A stretch of 50,240 nt of DNA, from assembly GCA_017625405.1 (NCBI GenBank), contig JAGALB010000021.1, forward strand, positions 1 to 50,240. Reading direction: 5' to 3'. The notes beneath the pieces are model-generated. The model made no database searches and was not told the origin of the DNA. It saw only the letters and a program-made list of their open reading frames with translations. Position 1 is the first letter of the stretch. The number at the start of each line of letters is the position of its first letter. Shown here one piece after another: positions 8,001-16,909 of the stretch. The stretch comes from Ruminiclostridium sp. (GTDB lineage: Bacteria > Bacillota > Clostridia > Oscillospirales > Ruminococcaceae). Made by a program: the position numbers and the translations under genes.

Positions 8001-10484
8001 TCAGTGTGCCTCGTACCAGCTGTCGCCGATTTTGGCGTCAGCGGTCAGCGGAACTGACAGCTTTGCCACGTTTTCCATTTCCTCACGGAGTATCTGCGCC
8101 GCCTTTTCGGCATCGCACTCCTTCGCTTCCACGATAAGTTCGTCGTGAACCTGAAGAATAAGTCTTGCTTCGGGTAATTCCTTTTTCAGCCTTGCATACA
8201 CCTTTACCATTGCAAGCTTTATAATATCCGCAGCCGTACCCTGGATAGGGGTATTCATCGCAATACGCTTTCCCAGCGCCTGAATATTCTTGTTGCTCAT
8301 TGATAATTCGGGAATATATCTTCTTCTGCCGAACATTGTTGTTACATATCCCGCTTTCTTTGCATTTTCGGGAGTTTCATCCATATAACGGGCAACACCC
8401 CTGTACTTTGCAAGATATGCCTTGATATATTCATCCGCCTGCTTTACCGAAACGCCGATATCCTTGGACAGGGAGAATGCACCGATGCCGTAGACGATAC
8501 CGAAGTTTACCGCCTTGGCGCTGCTTCGCATTTCGGGAGTAACCCATTCGGGCGGCTGATTGAACACCTGTGAAGCAGTGATAGTGTGAATATCCTCGCC
8601 GCTTCTGAAAGCGTCTATCATTGTTTCATCATCAGAAATATGAGCAAGCAGTCTGAGCTCAATCTGCGAATAGTCTGCATCCACGAATTTATAACCCTTT
8701 TCAGCCACAAAGAAGCGTCTGAACTCTCTGCCCAGCTCTGTTCTCACGGGAATATTCTGAATATTCGGCTCAGCAGAGGAAATTCTGCCTGTGCGGGTTT
8801 CCGTCTGCTTGTAGGTGGTGTGGACTCTGCCGTCCACGCCGATTACCTTTAAAAGTCCCGTTGCATAAGTGGAGCTGAGCTTTGTGAGGGTGCGGTAATT
8901 AAGCACCAGCTCAATTATCGGGTCATAGTCTATCAGACTTTCAAGCACCTCGGCATTTGTGGAGTAGCCTGTCTTTGTCTTCTTGCCGTGGGGCAGACCC
9001 ATTTTTTCAAAAAGTATCTCGCCCAGCTGCTTCGGGGAGGAGATATTGAACTTTTCCCCTGCGCAGATGTAAATCTGCTGTTCAAGGTCGGCAATCTGTC
9101 CGTCCAGCTCTCTTGCAAAGCCCAGCAGAGCCGCACGGTCAATTTCCACACCGTATTTTTCCATAGAAACCAACACATAGCTCAACGGAATTTCAATATC
9201 CGTAAGGAGCTTTTCCATATCCTCGCCCTTAACTCTTCCGTAAAGCTCGCAGTTGAGGCGGTAAAGGGTCTTTGCAATATTTTCCGTATCATATACAACG
9301 CTGTACTCTGAGCAAAGTCTTTCAAGATTGTACTCCGCCGCATTTACATTAAGCAGATAAGCCGCAAGAGTAGAGTCAAAGACAACATTGTTTATTTCAA
9401 AGCAGTTTTCCGAAAGCATAGCCTTCAGATTGAAGGTGCGCTTGGGAGAATTATCGGACAGCACCTTTTCATAATCCGACTGAGGTATCATCTCGGCATT
9501 TCCGCCGATACAGCGGTACATTACTCCGTCAACCACAATGAAATCAGCAACGGAGGCGTCTATTTCCACCGCAGAAACCTCTTCTCTTTCCTCGGAAGCC
9601 TGCTGTGCGGCGGAAGCAACCGCTTCCTTGCCGATATCCAGCTTTTTAAGCAGTGTGAACATTTCAAATTCCGTCAGCATCGCCGCAAGCTTTACTTCGT
9701 CACGCTGACCGAAGCTGTATGCGCTTAAATCCGTATCAACGGGGGCACACTTGCAGATTGTACCCAGCTCATAGCTCAAACGGCAGTTTTCCTCGCCCTT
9801 TATGAGCTTTTCACGGACGGATTTAGTAACCTCAATAGTATCAATATTTTCGTAGATTTTATCAATACTTTCATATTTCTGAATAAGGGAAAGTGCGGTT
9901 TTCTCACCTATGCCCGCAACACCGGGAATATTGTCGCTGCTGTCGCCCATAAGCGCCTTCACATCTATCATCTGCAGGGGTGTAACACCGTACACCTCCA
10001 TGATTTTTTCGGGAGTGTAGAGTATATCCTCCTTGTTTGACGCAAGGTTTACCGTTACACGGTCGGTTATAAGCTGGAACGAGTCACGGTCGCCTGTGGC
10101 GATGATGCATTCAAAGCCCTTCCTGTCACATTCCGCACTGAGAGTTCCCAGAATATCATCCGCCTCATAGCCTTCACATTCGATAACCGTAACACCCATG
10201 GCTCTCAGCAGGTCCTTGACGGGCTGAAGCTGCATTGCAAGCTCATCAGGCATACCCTTTCTGCCCGCCTTGTAGCCGTCATATTTCTTATGGCGGAAGG
10301 TGGGTGCTTTCAGGTCGAAGGCTACTGCCGCACCGTCGGGTTTGAATGTGGAAATCAGCTTCAGGTAAATATTGAAAAAGCCTGTTATGGCATTTGTGAA
10401 CATTCCCTTTTTGTTTGACAGCAGACGTATGCCGTAAAATGCACGGTTAAGTATGCTGTTGCCGTCTAATACGAGGAGCTTCAT
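8001..10484 (-). CDS. polA: DNA polymerase I, proofreading domain degenerate
   Basis: 827 residues. The N-terminal 5'-nuclease domain (1 to about 290) starts MKLLVLDGNSILNRAFYG and holds the metal-site motifs EADD and GDSSDNIPG. A shortened middle domain (about 295-460) keeps FDSTLAAYLL, but I find neither the DxE of exonuclease motif I nor the YxxxD of motif III, so 3'-5' proofreading should be absent. The polymerase domain is intact: DADYSQIELR (motif A), AKAVNFGIVYG (motif B) and QVHDELIVE (motif C). It works in Okazaki-fragment maturation and repair. AAAGGA lies upstream of the ATG; it follows ppk1 in the same operon. Confidence 0.96.
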   Translation of the reverse strand: MKLLVLDGNSILNRAFYGIRLLSNKKGMFTNAITGFFNIYLKLISTFKPDGAAVAFDLKAPTFRHKKYDGYKAGRKGMPDELAMQLQPVKDLLRAMGVTVIECEGYEADDILGTLSAECDRKGFECIIATGDRDSFQLITDRVTVNLASNKEDILYTPEKIMEVYGVTPLQMIDVKALMGDSSDNIPGVAGIGEKTALSLIQKYESIDKIYENIDTIEVTKSVREKLIKGEENCRLSYELGTICKCAPVDTDLSAYSFGQRDEVKLAAMLTEFEMFTLLKKLDIGKEAVASAAQQASEEREEVSAVEIDASVADFIVVDGVMYRCIGGNAEMIPQSDYEKVLSDNSPKRTFNLKAMLSENCFEINNVVFDSTLAAYLLNVNAAEYNLERLCSEYSVVYDTENIAKTLYRLNCELYGRVKGEDMEKLLTDIEIPLSYVLVSMEKYGVEIDRAALLGFARELDGQIADLEQQIYICAGEKFNISSPKQLGEILFEKMGLPHGKKTKTGYSTNAEVLESLIDYDPIIELVLNYRTLTKLSSTYATGLLKVIGVDGRVHTTYKQTETRTGRISSAEPNIQNIPVRTELGREFRRFFVAEKGYKFVDADYSQIELRLLAHISDDETMIDAFRSGEDIHTITASQVFNQPPEWVTPEMRSSAKAVNFGIVYGIGAFSLSKDIGVSVKQADEYIKAYLAKYRGVARYMDETPENAKKAGYVTTMFGRRRYIPELSMSNKNIQALGKRIAMNTPIQGTAADIIKLAMVKVYARLKKELPEARLILQVHDELIVEAKECDAEKAAQILREEMENVAKLSVPLTADAKIGDSWYEAH

Positions 10485-10507
10485 TAATTATTTCCTTTCA
10501 TTTTTAC

Positions 10508-10526
10508 GGGCGGATAATATCCGCCC
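10508..10526. repeat. Palindromic intergenic repeat, copy 1
   Basis: GGGCGGATAATATCCGCCC, a self-complementary 19-mer between ppk1 and polA. A near-identical copy lies at 16788-16806. On the minus strand no T-run follows, so it is not an obvious terminator there. Confidence 0.7.
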
Positions 10527-10532
10527 TTACAA

Positions 10533-12656
10533 TTATTTTTTAACTTTTCTTACCTTTGCCACCATTTTCACAGGCTTTACTGTCTTTTTGACAGCGGCGG
10601 ATTTTGCTGCTACCGCCTCGGCATACGCCTTGAAATAGAAGTATCTCTGGGCATCAAGCGGTTCGCCCTCGGTTTCTCTGCGTATATATGTGCCGTCAGC
10701 CTGCTGAATACGCAGCTTCACATTATCCGAAAGAGCGGTTGTAAAGTAATTTCTTAATCTGTCACGTATATCCTTATCCTTTATGGGGGCGGCAACCTCT
10801 ACACGGCGTTCTGTGTTTCTTGTCATGAAATCCGCAGAGGAAATATACATTTTTTCACGGTCTTCCTTGCCGAAAATATAGATGCGGCTGTGCTCCAGGA
10901 AGCGCCCTACAATGGAAACAAGGGTAATATTGTCCGTTTCACCCTCGATTCCCGAAACAAGGCAGGAAATACCTCTTATGAGCAGTTCAACCTTTACGCC
11001 TGCCTTGCTTGCCTGAACAAGCTTTTCGATAATATCCTTGTCGGTGAGGGAGTTCAGTTTAAGTCCCACATAGCCGTCCTTGCCATAGGTTATTTCACGG
11101 TCAATAAGCTCCACAACACGGGGCTTAAGACAATGAGGTGCAACCCAGAGTGAGGATGAGCTTTCCACCGCTGAACCGATGGAAAGTGCCGAGAACACAA
11201 GCGACGCATCCGTGCCGATATCCTGGTCGGCGGTCATAAGAGTTATATCTGTATAAAGACGGGAAGTGCGCTCATTGTAATTTCCTGTGCCTATCTGCGT
11301 TGTATAGGAGATGGAATTGCCGTTTTTGCGGGTTATAAGCAGTAATTTTGAATGAACCTTCAGGTTATCGAGTCCGTAGATGACATTGACGCCTGCGTCC
11401 TCAAGGCGCTTTGACCAGCCGATATTGTTTTCTTCGTCAAACCTTGCACGCAGCTCTACCAGCGCAAGAACATCCTTGCCGTTTTCCGCCGCCTTTATCA
11501 GTGCGTCAACAATCTTACTGTCACGTGCCACACGATAGAGAGTAATCTTCACCGAAACCACATCGGGGGCGGTTGCCGCTTCTTCAAGAAGCGAAATAAA
11601 GGGACTGAAGCTCTCAAAAGGATACATAAGCAGAATATCCTTTTCGTCTATCTGGCTGAGCATGGGTCTGTTCTGTATAATTGCAGGTGACTGCTGGGGA
11701 ACAAGCCTGTCGAAGAACAGCTCGGACTTGTCGGCAAGGCGGTTTTCAATTTCGCCGAGGAATCCGAAATCAAGCGGGTGCTTTACATTGAAGACGAAGT
11801 TGTTTCCGATGGTAAGTCCGATTTTTTCGGCAAGAACAGCAATATCGGAAGCATTTTTGTAATGGGAATATTCGATTCTCACAGGACAAAGCTTGCGTCT
11901 TTTCTTGACAACCTCCTCCATAACATCACGGAAGTCAACATCGTGGTCGAAAAGTGCTTCGTTGGCATCAATATCCGCATTGCGTGTTATACGGATAATT
12001 CCTTTGTCGGCTACCTGATAATCCCCGAATACCTGACCTGCAAAAAGCAATATAAGCTCTTCCGTCAGAATAAAGCGGAAGCCTTCCTCACAAGGCAGGA
12101 ACACCACTCTGCCGAATACGTCGGAGCCTGCGGGAATAAGACCTCTTGTTTCGTTGCCCTTTTTGCCTGTGAGCTTTACGTAAATGTATACCGCCTTATT
12201 GGCGATAAAGGGCATGGGGTGCTTCTTATCGATAACCGTAGGGAAAAGCAGGGGTTTTACGTCGGAATTGAAATATTTCTGGAGATAATCCTTGTCGTTC
12301 TTGCTGAGATGATTTATATCCACATGCTCCGCACCGAACACCGAAAGCTCATCACGGATATGTCTGTATGCTTCGGAAAAACGGGGCATCAGCTCAGTCA
12401 CCTTTTCGGCAATCAGCGCAAGCTGCTGTGCAGAGGTAAGCCCTGTCTTGTTGTCGGGCTTATCCTTTTTCAGAAGAGTCTGGTCATAAAGCGAGCCTAC
12501 TCGCACCATGAAGAATTCGTCAAGGTTGCTTGCAAAAATGGAAACAAAACGGAGTCTTTCAAAAAGCGGTACTCTCGGGTCTTCAGCTTCTTCCAGAACA
12601 CGCTGATTGAATTTGAGCCAGGACAGTTCACGATTGTCAAAATATGATAAGCCCAT
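10533..12656 (-). CDS. ppk1: Polyphosphate kinase 1
   Basis: 707 residues, the usual PPK1 length. It transfers the gamma-phosphate of ATP to inorganic polyphosphate, reversibly. The N-terminal domain begins with the family motif NRELSWLKFNQRVLEEA and includes SNLDEFFMVRV. The autophosphorylated histidine is His435 in KVHSKLLLI, and the second conserved histidine is His589 in RFLEHSRIY. A Lys-rich extension of about 25 residues at the C-terminus is not part of the core. AAGGAG precedes the ATG, and a good promoter (12728-12756) makes this the first gene of the ppk1-polA-DUF3592 operon. Confidence 0.96.
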   Translation of the reverse strand: MGLSYFDNRELSWLKFNQRVLEEAEDPRVPLFERLRFVSIFASNLDEFFMVRVGSLYDQTLLKKDKPDNKTGLTSAQQLALIAEKVTELMPRFSEAYRHIRDELSVFGAEHVDINHLSKNDKDYLQKYFNSDVKPLLFPTVIDKKHPMPFIANKAVYIYVKLTGKKGNETRGLIPAGSDVFGRVVFLPCEEGFRFILTEELILLFAGQVFGDYQVADKGIIRITRNADIDANEALFDHDVDFRDVMEEVVKKRRKLCPVRIEYSHYKNASDIAVLAEKIGLTIGNNFVFNVKHPLDFGFLGEIENRLADKSELFFDRLVPQQSPAIIQNRPMLSQIDEKDILLMYPFESFSPFISLLEEAATAPDVVSVKITLYRVARDSKIVDALIKAAENGKDVLALVELRARFDEENNIGWSKRLEDAGVNVIYGLDNLKVHSKLLLITRKNGNSISYTTQIGTGNYNERTSRLYTDITLMTADQDIGTDASLVFSALSIGSAVESSSSLWVAPHCLKPRVVELIDREITYGKDGYVGLKLNSLTDKDIIEKLVQASKAGVKVELLIRGISCLVSGIEGETDNITLVSIVGRFLEHSRIYIFGKEDREKMYISSADFMTRNTERRVEVAAPIKDKDIRDRLRNYFTTALSDNVKLRIQQADGTYIRRETEGEPLDAQRYFYFKAYAEAVAAKSAAVKKTVKPVKMVAKVRKVKK

Positions 12657-12727
12657 ATGGTTTTCTCCTTGTATTGTATGAAATATTTGTTAAATTAAAG
12701 TCAATTTTAGGCATAATTAACAATTAT

Positions 12728-12756
12728 ATTATACTAAACATTGCTTCAATTTTCAA
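12728..12756 (-). promoter_or_regulatory. Sigma-A promoter of the ppk1-polA operon
   Basis: Minus strand TTGAAA, 17 bp, TATAAT, about 70 bp before the ppk1 start codon. Confidence 0.8.
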
Positions 12757-12824
12757 GTCTTTCACATAAAATTTACAGAATTTAAAAAAATATTTGTATA
12801 ATACGGTTTTTTTTACAAATTCCG

Positions 12825-12853
12825 TTGATTTTTTCTGCATTTTATGATATTAT
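12825..12853 (+). promoter_or_regulatory. Sigma-A promoter of the zinc-ribbon membrane protein gene
   Basis: TTGATT, 17 bp, TATTAT, 40 bp upstream of the start codon at 12894. It is divergent from the ppk1 promoter. Confidence 0.7.
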
Positions 12854-12893
12854 AAATAAGTATTATTTTATATTTGAGAAAGGAAATTATGCC

Positions 12894-13385
12894 ATGTCAA
12901 GAAGATGCACAAACTGCGGTTCATTCCTTACAGATTCAGACCGCTTCTGTCCCGGCTGCGGAGAAAATGCTCCCCAGGAAATGACTCCCATGCCTGAAAA
13001 CAGCATTCCCAACCAGCAGTACAGCTACACTCCGCCTCCTGCACCCAACCCTTATGCTCCCAGTGGCGCTCCCCAGTACAACCCATATCAGCAGCCCGAA
13101 GAGGAAATGACAGTGGGAAAATGGCTTCTCACAATCTTCGTTACAAGTATCGGCTGTATAGGTCTTATTTTCTTATTCGTATGGGGCTTCGGTGATGGTC
13201 CCAAGGCAAGACAGAACTACTGTAAGGCTATGCTCATCTGGCAGGCAATTGCAATTGCACTTATAATTATCTACTATGTGTTTATTTTTGCCGTGGTGGG
13301 CGTAAGCTTATCCGAGTTTGCAAATGAATTTGACTATTCGTCGATGGAAGCGGCCGTAAACTTCATGAGCAGCTTTATTAAATAA
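12894..13385 (+). CDS. Zinc-ribbon membrane protein
   Basis: 163 residues. The N-terminus is a four-cysteine zinc ribbon (CTNCG at residues 5-9 and CPGCG at about 19-23). A Pro/Tyr/Asn-rich linker (about 30-68) leads to two membrane helices (about 75-95 and 110-135). This is the architecture of the zinc_ribbon_2 membrane protein group, whose role is not established. ATG 12894 is chosen because AAAGGAAA lies upstream; a longer frame would begin inside the promoter. No clear terminator follows; the next gene has its own promoter. Confidence 0.78.
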   Translation: MSRRCTNCGSFLTDSDRFCPGCGENAPQEMTPMPENSIPNQQYSYTPPPAPNPYAPSGAPQYNPYQQPEEEMTVGKWLLTIFVTSIGCIGLIFLFVWGFGDGPKARQNYCKAMLIWQAIAIALIIIYYVFIFAVVGVSLSEFANEFDYSSMEAAVNFMSSFIK

Positions 13386-13397
13386 TACATACAAATC

Positions 13398-13426
13398 TTT
13401 ACATTTTTCCGCTTTTGTGATATATT
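13398..13426 (+). promoter_or_regulatory. Sigma-A promoter of the ATPase/oxidoreductase operon
   Basis: TTTACA, 17 bp, TATATT, about 44 bp upstream of the TTG start at 13470. Confidence 0.6.
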
Positions 13427-13469
13427 TATGTTTATACGTCACAGCAATAAACAGAAAGGACGTGAAGCA

Positions 13470-14126
13470 TTGAATCTTAAAAAGCTTACTATTGTTACAG
13501 GACATTACGGCTCGGGCAAAACCAACATTTCTGTGAATCTTGCGCTTGAAGCGGCAAGACAGGGCAGAAAGTGCACGGTTATCGACCTTGATATAGTAAA
13601 CCCCTATTTCCGCACAGCGGATTTTGAGGAGCTGTTCTCACAGAACGGAATCACCCTGAAAACTCCCCAGTACGCAAACTCAAACCTTGATATTCCCGCT
13701 CTGGGCATCTCGGTAAAGGGTATCCTCGACGAAAGCGACTGCGTTATTATCGACGTAGGCGGCGACGACGAGGGCGCAAAGGCGCTGGGCAGATACAAGG
13801 CGGTAATTTCTGAATGTGAAGACCGTGAAATGCTGTATGTCATCAATAAATGCCGTTACCTCACCAAGGAACCCGATGAAGCGCTGGAACTCATGCGTGA
13901 AATCGAAACCGCAAGCGGACTTTCCTGCACAGGAATCGTAAACAACACAAACCTCGGAAATGAAACCGATGAAAATATTGTTCTCGGCTCCCTTGATTAT
14001 GCGAAGCAGGTTGCAGAAGCTGCGGGACTGCCACTGAGAATGACGGCAGGACGGAAGGAATTTCTTGAAAATGTTACAGAAAATCCCTTCCCCGTTGAAA
14101 TCTTTGTTAAAACCTTATGGAATTAA
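13470..14126 (+). CDS. MinD/ParA-like P-loop ATPase linked to the 2-oxoacid oxidoreductase
   Basis: 218 residues. The Walker A loop GHYGSGKTN lies at residues 9-17, followed by VIDLDIVNPYF and VIIDVGGDDEGA, as in the SIMIBI class (MinD, Mrp/ApbC). The TTG start at 13470 is preferred because AGAAAGGA sits 10 bp upstream; an ATG at 13428 has no ribosome site. The gene lies 28 bp before the ferredoxin subunit of the oxidoreductase, in the same orientation. It lacks the C-terminal CxxC of Mrp-type Fe-S carriers. A role in assembling or loading the Fe-S enzyme is inference. Confidence 0.75.
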   Translation: MNLKKLTIVTGHYGSGKTNISVNLALEAARQGRKCTVIDLDIVNPYFRTADFEELFSQNGITLKTPQYANSNLDIPALGISVKGILDESDCVIIDVGGDDEGAKALGRYKAVISECEDREMLYVINKCRYLTKEPDEALELMREIETASGLSCTGIVNNTNLGNETDENIVLGSLDYAKQVAEAAGLPLRMTAGRKEFLENVTENPFPVEIFVKTLWN

Positions 14127-14154
14127 ATAAATCAAAAGAAAGGATTGGTCTTTT

Positions 14155-14370
14155 ATGTCAAAAATGACGGTTGAATTTGACCGCTGCAAGGGTTGCGGAC
14201 TCTGCGTTACAGCTTGTCCCAAGAAGATTGTTGCAATCCAGCAGGAAAAACTCAACAAGAAGGGCTACTACACAGCCACATGCACAGATGATGACGCTTG
14301 CATCGCCTGCGCTCTCTGCGCTATGATGTGCCCCGACTGTGCAATCACTGTTGAAGGAGGTAAGAAATAA
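14155..14370 (+). CDS. 2-oxoacid:ferredoxin oxidoreductase delta subunit (2[4Fe-4S] ferredoxin)
   Basis: 71 residues with two complete CxxCxxCxxxCP-type cluster motifs (CKGCGLCVTACPK and CIACALCAMMCPD). It carries electrons from the oxidoreductase core to soluble ferredoxin. AAAGGA precedes the ATG. Its stop overlaps the next start by one base (TAATG), tying it to the alpha subunit. Codon choice in this and the next three genes is strongly biased, as expected for a highly expressed central enzyme. Confidence 0.93.
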   Translation: MSKMTVEFDRCKGCGLCVTACPKKIVAIQQEKLNKKGYYTATCTDDDACIACALCAMMCPDCAITVEGGKK

Positions 14371-15437
14371 TGGCAGAAAAAAGCTTGATGAAAGGTAACG
14401 AAGCTTTAGCTGAAGCTGCTATCAGAGCAGGCTGCAAGTGCTTCTTCGGTTATCCTATCACTCCTCAGACAGAAATCTCCGCATATCTCTCCAAGCGTAT
14501 GCCCAAGGTAGGCGGAACATTCTTACAGGCAGAAAGTGAAGTTGCCGCTATCAACATGGTATACGGCTGTGCAGGCTCCGGTATCCGCTGCATGACTTCC
14601 TCTTCCTCCCCCGGAATCTCCCTCAAGGCTGAAGGTATTTCCTACATCGCAGGTGCAGATTTACCCTGCGTTATTATCGACGTTGTAAGAGGCGGCCCCG
14701 GTCTCGGCGGTATCCAGCCCTCACAGGCTGACTACTGGCAGATCACAAAGGGTCTTGCTCACGGTGACTTCCATGTACTCGTATACGCTCCCGCTTCCGT
14801 TCAGGAAATGGCTGACATGGTTGCAAAGGCTTTCGATATGGCTGACGAATACAGAATGCCTGCAATGATTCTTGCAGACGGTCTTTTAGGTCAGATGATG
14901 GAGCCTGTTGAATTCCCTGACGTTGAAATCAAGATGTCCGACGCTTCCAATAAGCCCTGGGCTGCAAACGGCCACAAGGGCGAAAGAAAGCACAACATCA
15001 TCAACTCCCTTTACTTACAGCCCCAGGAACTTGAAGACAAGGTTGTTGAACGCTTCAAGAGATACGAAGACCTCAAGGCTAACCACACAATGGCAGTTGC
15101 AGACTACTGCGACGACGCTGACATCGTTGTTGTGGCATACGGCTCTACCGCAAGACTTGCAAAGTCTGCTGTTGACGCTGCACGTAAGGAAGGACTCAAG
15201 GTTGGTATGTTCCGTCCCGTAACTCTCTGGCCTTTCCCTGAAAAGGAACTCAGAGAAGCTACAAAGAACGCAAAGAAGGTTCTTACAGTAGAAATGTCCA
15301 TGGGTCAGATGATTGACGATGTAAAGCTTGCAATCAACTGCTCCAAGCCTGTTGAATTCTACGGCAGAACAGGCGGTATCATCCCTGCTCCTGCTGACAT
15401 CTTAAATAAAATCAAGGAAATGGGAGGTAATAAGTAA
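14370..15437 (+). CDS. vorB: 2-oxoacid:ferredoxin oxidoreductase alpha subunit (VorB/KorA type)
   Basis: 355 residues. It contains the N-terminal domain of the pyruvate-ferredoxin oxidoreductase superfamily (MKGNEALAEAAIRAGCKCFF, GYPITPQTE) and the transketolase C-terminal-like domain (VVAYGSTARLAKSAVDAARK, about 255-350). Together with the beta, gamma and delta genes it oxidatively decarboxylates a 2-oxoacid to an acyl-CoA, reducing ferredoxin. Length and gene order fit the branched-chain 2-oxoisovalerate enzyme (Vor), but 2-oxoglutarate (Kor) cannot be excluded, so the symbol is tentative. GGAGG lies upstream of the ATG. Confidence 0.88.
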   Translation: MAEKSLMKGNEALAEAAIRAGCKCFFGYPITPQTEISAYLSKRMPKVGGTFLQAESEVAAINMVYGCAGSGIRCMTSSSSPGISLKAEGISYIAGADLPCVIIDVVRGGPGLGGIQPSQADYWQITKGLAHGDFHVLVYAPASVQEMADMVAKAFDMADEYRMPAMILADGLLGQMMEPVEFPDVEIKMSDASNKPWAANGHKGERKHNIINSLYLQPQELEDKVVERFKRYEDLKANHTMAVADYCDDADIVVVAYGSTARLAKSAVDAARKEGLKVGMFRPVTLWPFPEKELREATKNAKKVLTVEMSMGQMIDDVKLAINCSKPVEFYGRTGGIIPAPADILNKIKEMGGNK

Positions 15438-16192
15438 TGCCTGATTTCAAAAGACCCCATGCGCTTACTGACGCATACTTACATTACTGTCCCGGCTGTA
15501 CTCACGGCATCGTTCACAGACTTGTCGCTGAGGTTATTGACGAGATGGGTATCGAAAATGAAACAATCGGTGTATGTCCTGTCGGCTGCTCCGTTATGGC
15601 CTATGACTATTTCAGCTGCGATATGATTGAAGCGTCCCACGGACGTTCCCCCGCTGTTGCAACAGGCGTAAAGAGAGGTAATCCCGACAAGTTCGTATTT
15701 ACATACCAGGGCGACGGTGACCTTGCAGCTATCGGTACTGCTGAAACAATCCACGCAGCTACAAGAGGCGAAAACATCACTGTTATCTTCATCAACAACA
15801 CAACCTACGGTATGACAGGCGGCCAGATGGCTCCTACAACTCTTCCCGGACAGGTTACACAGACAACTCCCTACGGACGTGACACATCCGAAGCAGGCTT
15901 CCCCGTAAAGGTATGTGAAATCCTTTCCCAGATCGACGGTGTTGCACTTGCTGAAAGAGTTACAGTTATTGACCCCGCAAACATCAGAAAAGCAAAGGCT
16001 GCTATCCGCAAGGCTTTTGAATACCAGAAGAAAAAGCAGGGCTTCTCTCTTGTTGAAGTTCTTTCCACCTGCCCCACAAACTGGGGTATGACTCCCGTTC
16101 AGGCTCTTGAAAGAGTAAAGACCGAAATGATTCCTTACTATCCTCTCGGTGTATACAAGGACGGCGCTGTAAGAAACAAGGAGGAGAACTGA
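15437..16192 (+). CDS. 2-oxoacid:ferredoxin oxidoreductase beta subunit, thiamine-diphosphate binding
   Basis: 251 residues. It holds the thiamine diphosphate site: CPGCTHGIVHR at the start, QGDGDLAAIG (the GDG motif) and INNTTYGMTGGQ (the NN motif closing the binding segment). It pairs with the alpha subunit to form the catalytic core. The start overlaps the alpha stop by one base, and GGGAGG lies upstream. The single N-terminal Cys pair is not a full cluster site; the delta subunit supplies the Fe-S centres. Confidence 0.93.
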   Translation: MPDFKRPHALTDAYLHYCPGCTHGIVHRLVAEVIDEMGIENETIGVCPVGCSVMAYDYFSCDMIEASHGRSPAVATGVKRGNPDKFVFTYQGDGDLAAIGTAETIHAATRGENITVIFINNTTYGMTGGQMAPTTLPGQVTQTTPYGRDTSEAGFPVKVCEILSQIDGVALAERVTVIDPANIRKAKAAIRKAFEYQKKKQGFSLVEVLSTCPTNWGMTPVQALERVKTEMIPYYPLGVYKDGAVRNKEEN

Positions 16193-16193
16193 T

Positions 16194-16724
16194 ATGACAA
16201 ACGAATTTTTACTTGCAGGCTTCGGCGGTCAGGGTATCCTTTTCGCAGGTAAGCTCTTAGCATACGTTGGTTTATACGCAGGCAAGGAAGTTTCCTGGCT
16301 TCCCTCCTACGGTCCTGAAATGCGTGGCGGTACATGTAACTGCTCCGTAACAGTAAGTGATGACCCTATCGGCTCACCCCTTATTCTTGAACCCTCCGAG
16401 CTTATGGTAATGAACACACCCAGCTTCGACAAGTTCATCGGAACTGTAAAGGCAGGCGGTATGGCATTTATTGACAGCACTCTCGTTGACGGCAAGACTG
16501 ACAGAACAGACATCAAGTGCTTCTGGATTCCCGCAACAGGCCTTGCAAACGAAAACGGCCTCAAGGGCATGGCTAACATTATCCTTACAGGTAAAATCCT
16601 CAAGGAAACAGGTCTTGACGACATGGCTGTAATCGAAAAGGCACTCGCAAAGGTTATTCCCCCCAAGAAGGCAAATCTTCTTGATGCAAACTTAAAGGCT
16701 CTCAAATTAGGTATGGATGCGTAA
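16194..16724 (+). CDS. 2-oxoacid:ferredoxin oxidoreductase gamma subunit
   Basis: 176 residues with the gamma-domain signature LLAGFGGQGILFAGKLLA at the N-terminus and SYGPEMRGGTCNCSVTVS. It completes the delta-alpha-beta-gamma set and lies one base after the beta stop, with GGAGGAG as ribosome site. A GAAA-capped hairpin follows and probably ends the operon. Confidence 0.93.
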   Translation: MTNEFLLAGFGGQGILFAGKLLAYVGLYAGKEVSWLPSYGPEMRGGTCNCSVTVSDDPIGSPLILEPSELMVMNTPSFDKFIGTVKAGGMAFIDSTLVDGKTDRTDIKCFWIPATGLANENGLKGMANIILTGKILKETGLDDMAVIEKALAKVIPPKKANLLDANLKALKLGMDA

Positions 16725-16729
16725 ATATC

Positions 16730-16761
16730 AAACAGGACTACACGAAAGTGTAGTCCTGTTT
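16730..16761 (+). terminator. GAAA-tetraloop hairpin ending the oxidoreductase operon
   Basis: Perfect 14-bp stem closed by a GAAA tetraloop, starting five bases after the gamma-subunit stop. Only three T follow directly, so it may act partly as an RNA 3'-end stabiliser. Confidence 0.65.
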
Positions 16762-16787
16762 AAATGAAAAAAAGCGCAAATTAAAAA

Positions 16788-16806
16788 GGGCGGATATTAT
16801 CCGCCC
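16788..16806. repeat. Palindromic intergenic repeat, copy 2
   Basis: GGGCGGATATTATCCGCCC, differing from copy 1 (10508-10526) at one central position. It sits between the oxidoreductase terminator and the repeat at 16841. Confidence 0.7.
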
Positions 16807-16840
16807 CTATAAATGTAAAATAAAATTTTCAGTGCGTACC

Positions 16841-16909
16841 CTGCCGTTTCACCTTTTTTCGGCAAAGCACATCTCTCCAAAAGGCAGGAACCGCCCAGGG
16901 CGGCACGCC
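16841..16909 (-). repeat. Stop-codon-abutting dispersed repeat, copy A
   Basis: About 69 bp. On the minus strand it begins GGCGTGCCGCC directly after the stop codon of the XRE regulator gene and ends with a CTGCC/GGCAG complementary pair that can close a stem. Copies B (29185) and C (39195) share the same blocks in the same order. Confidence 0.75.
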
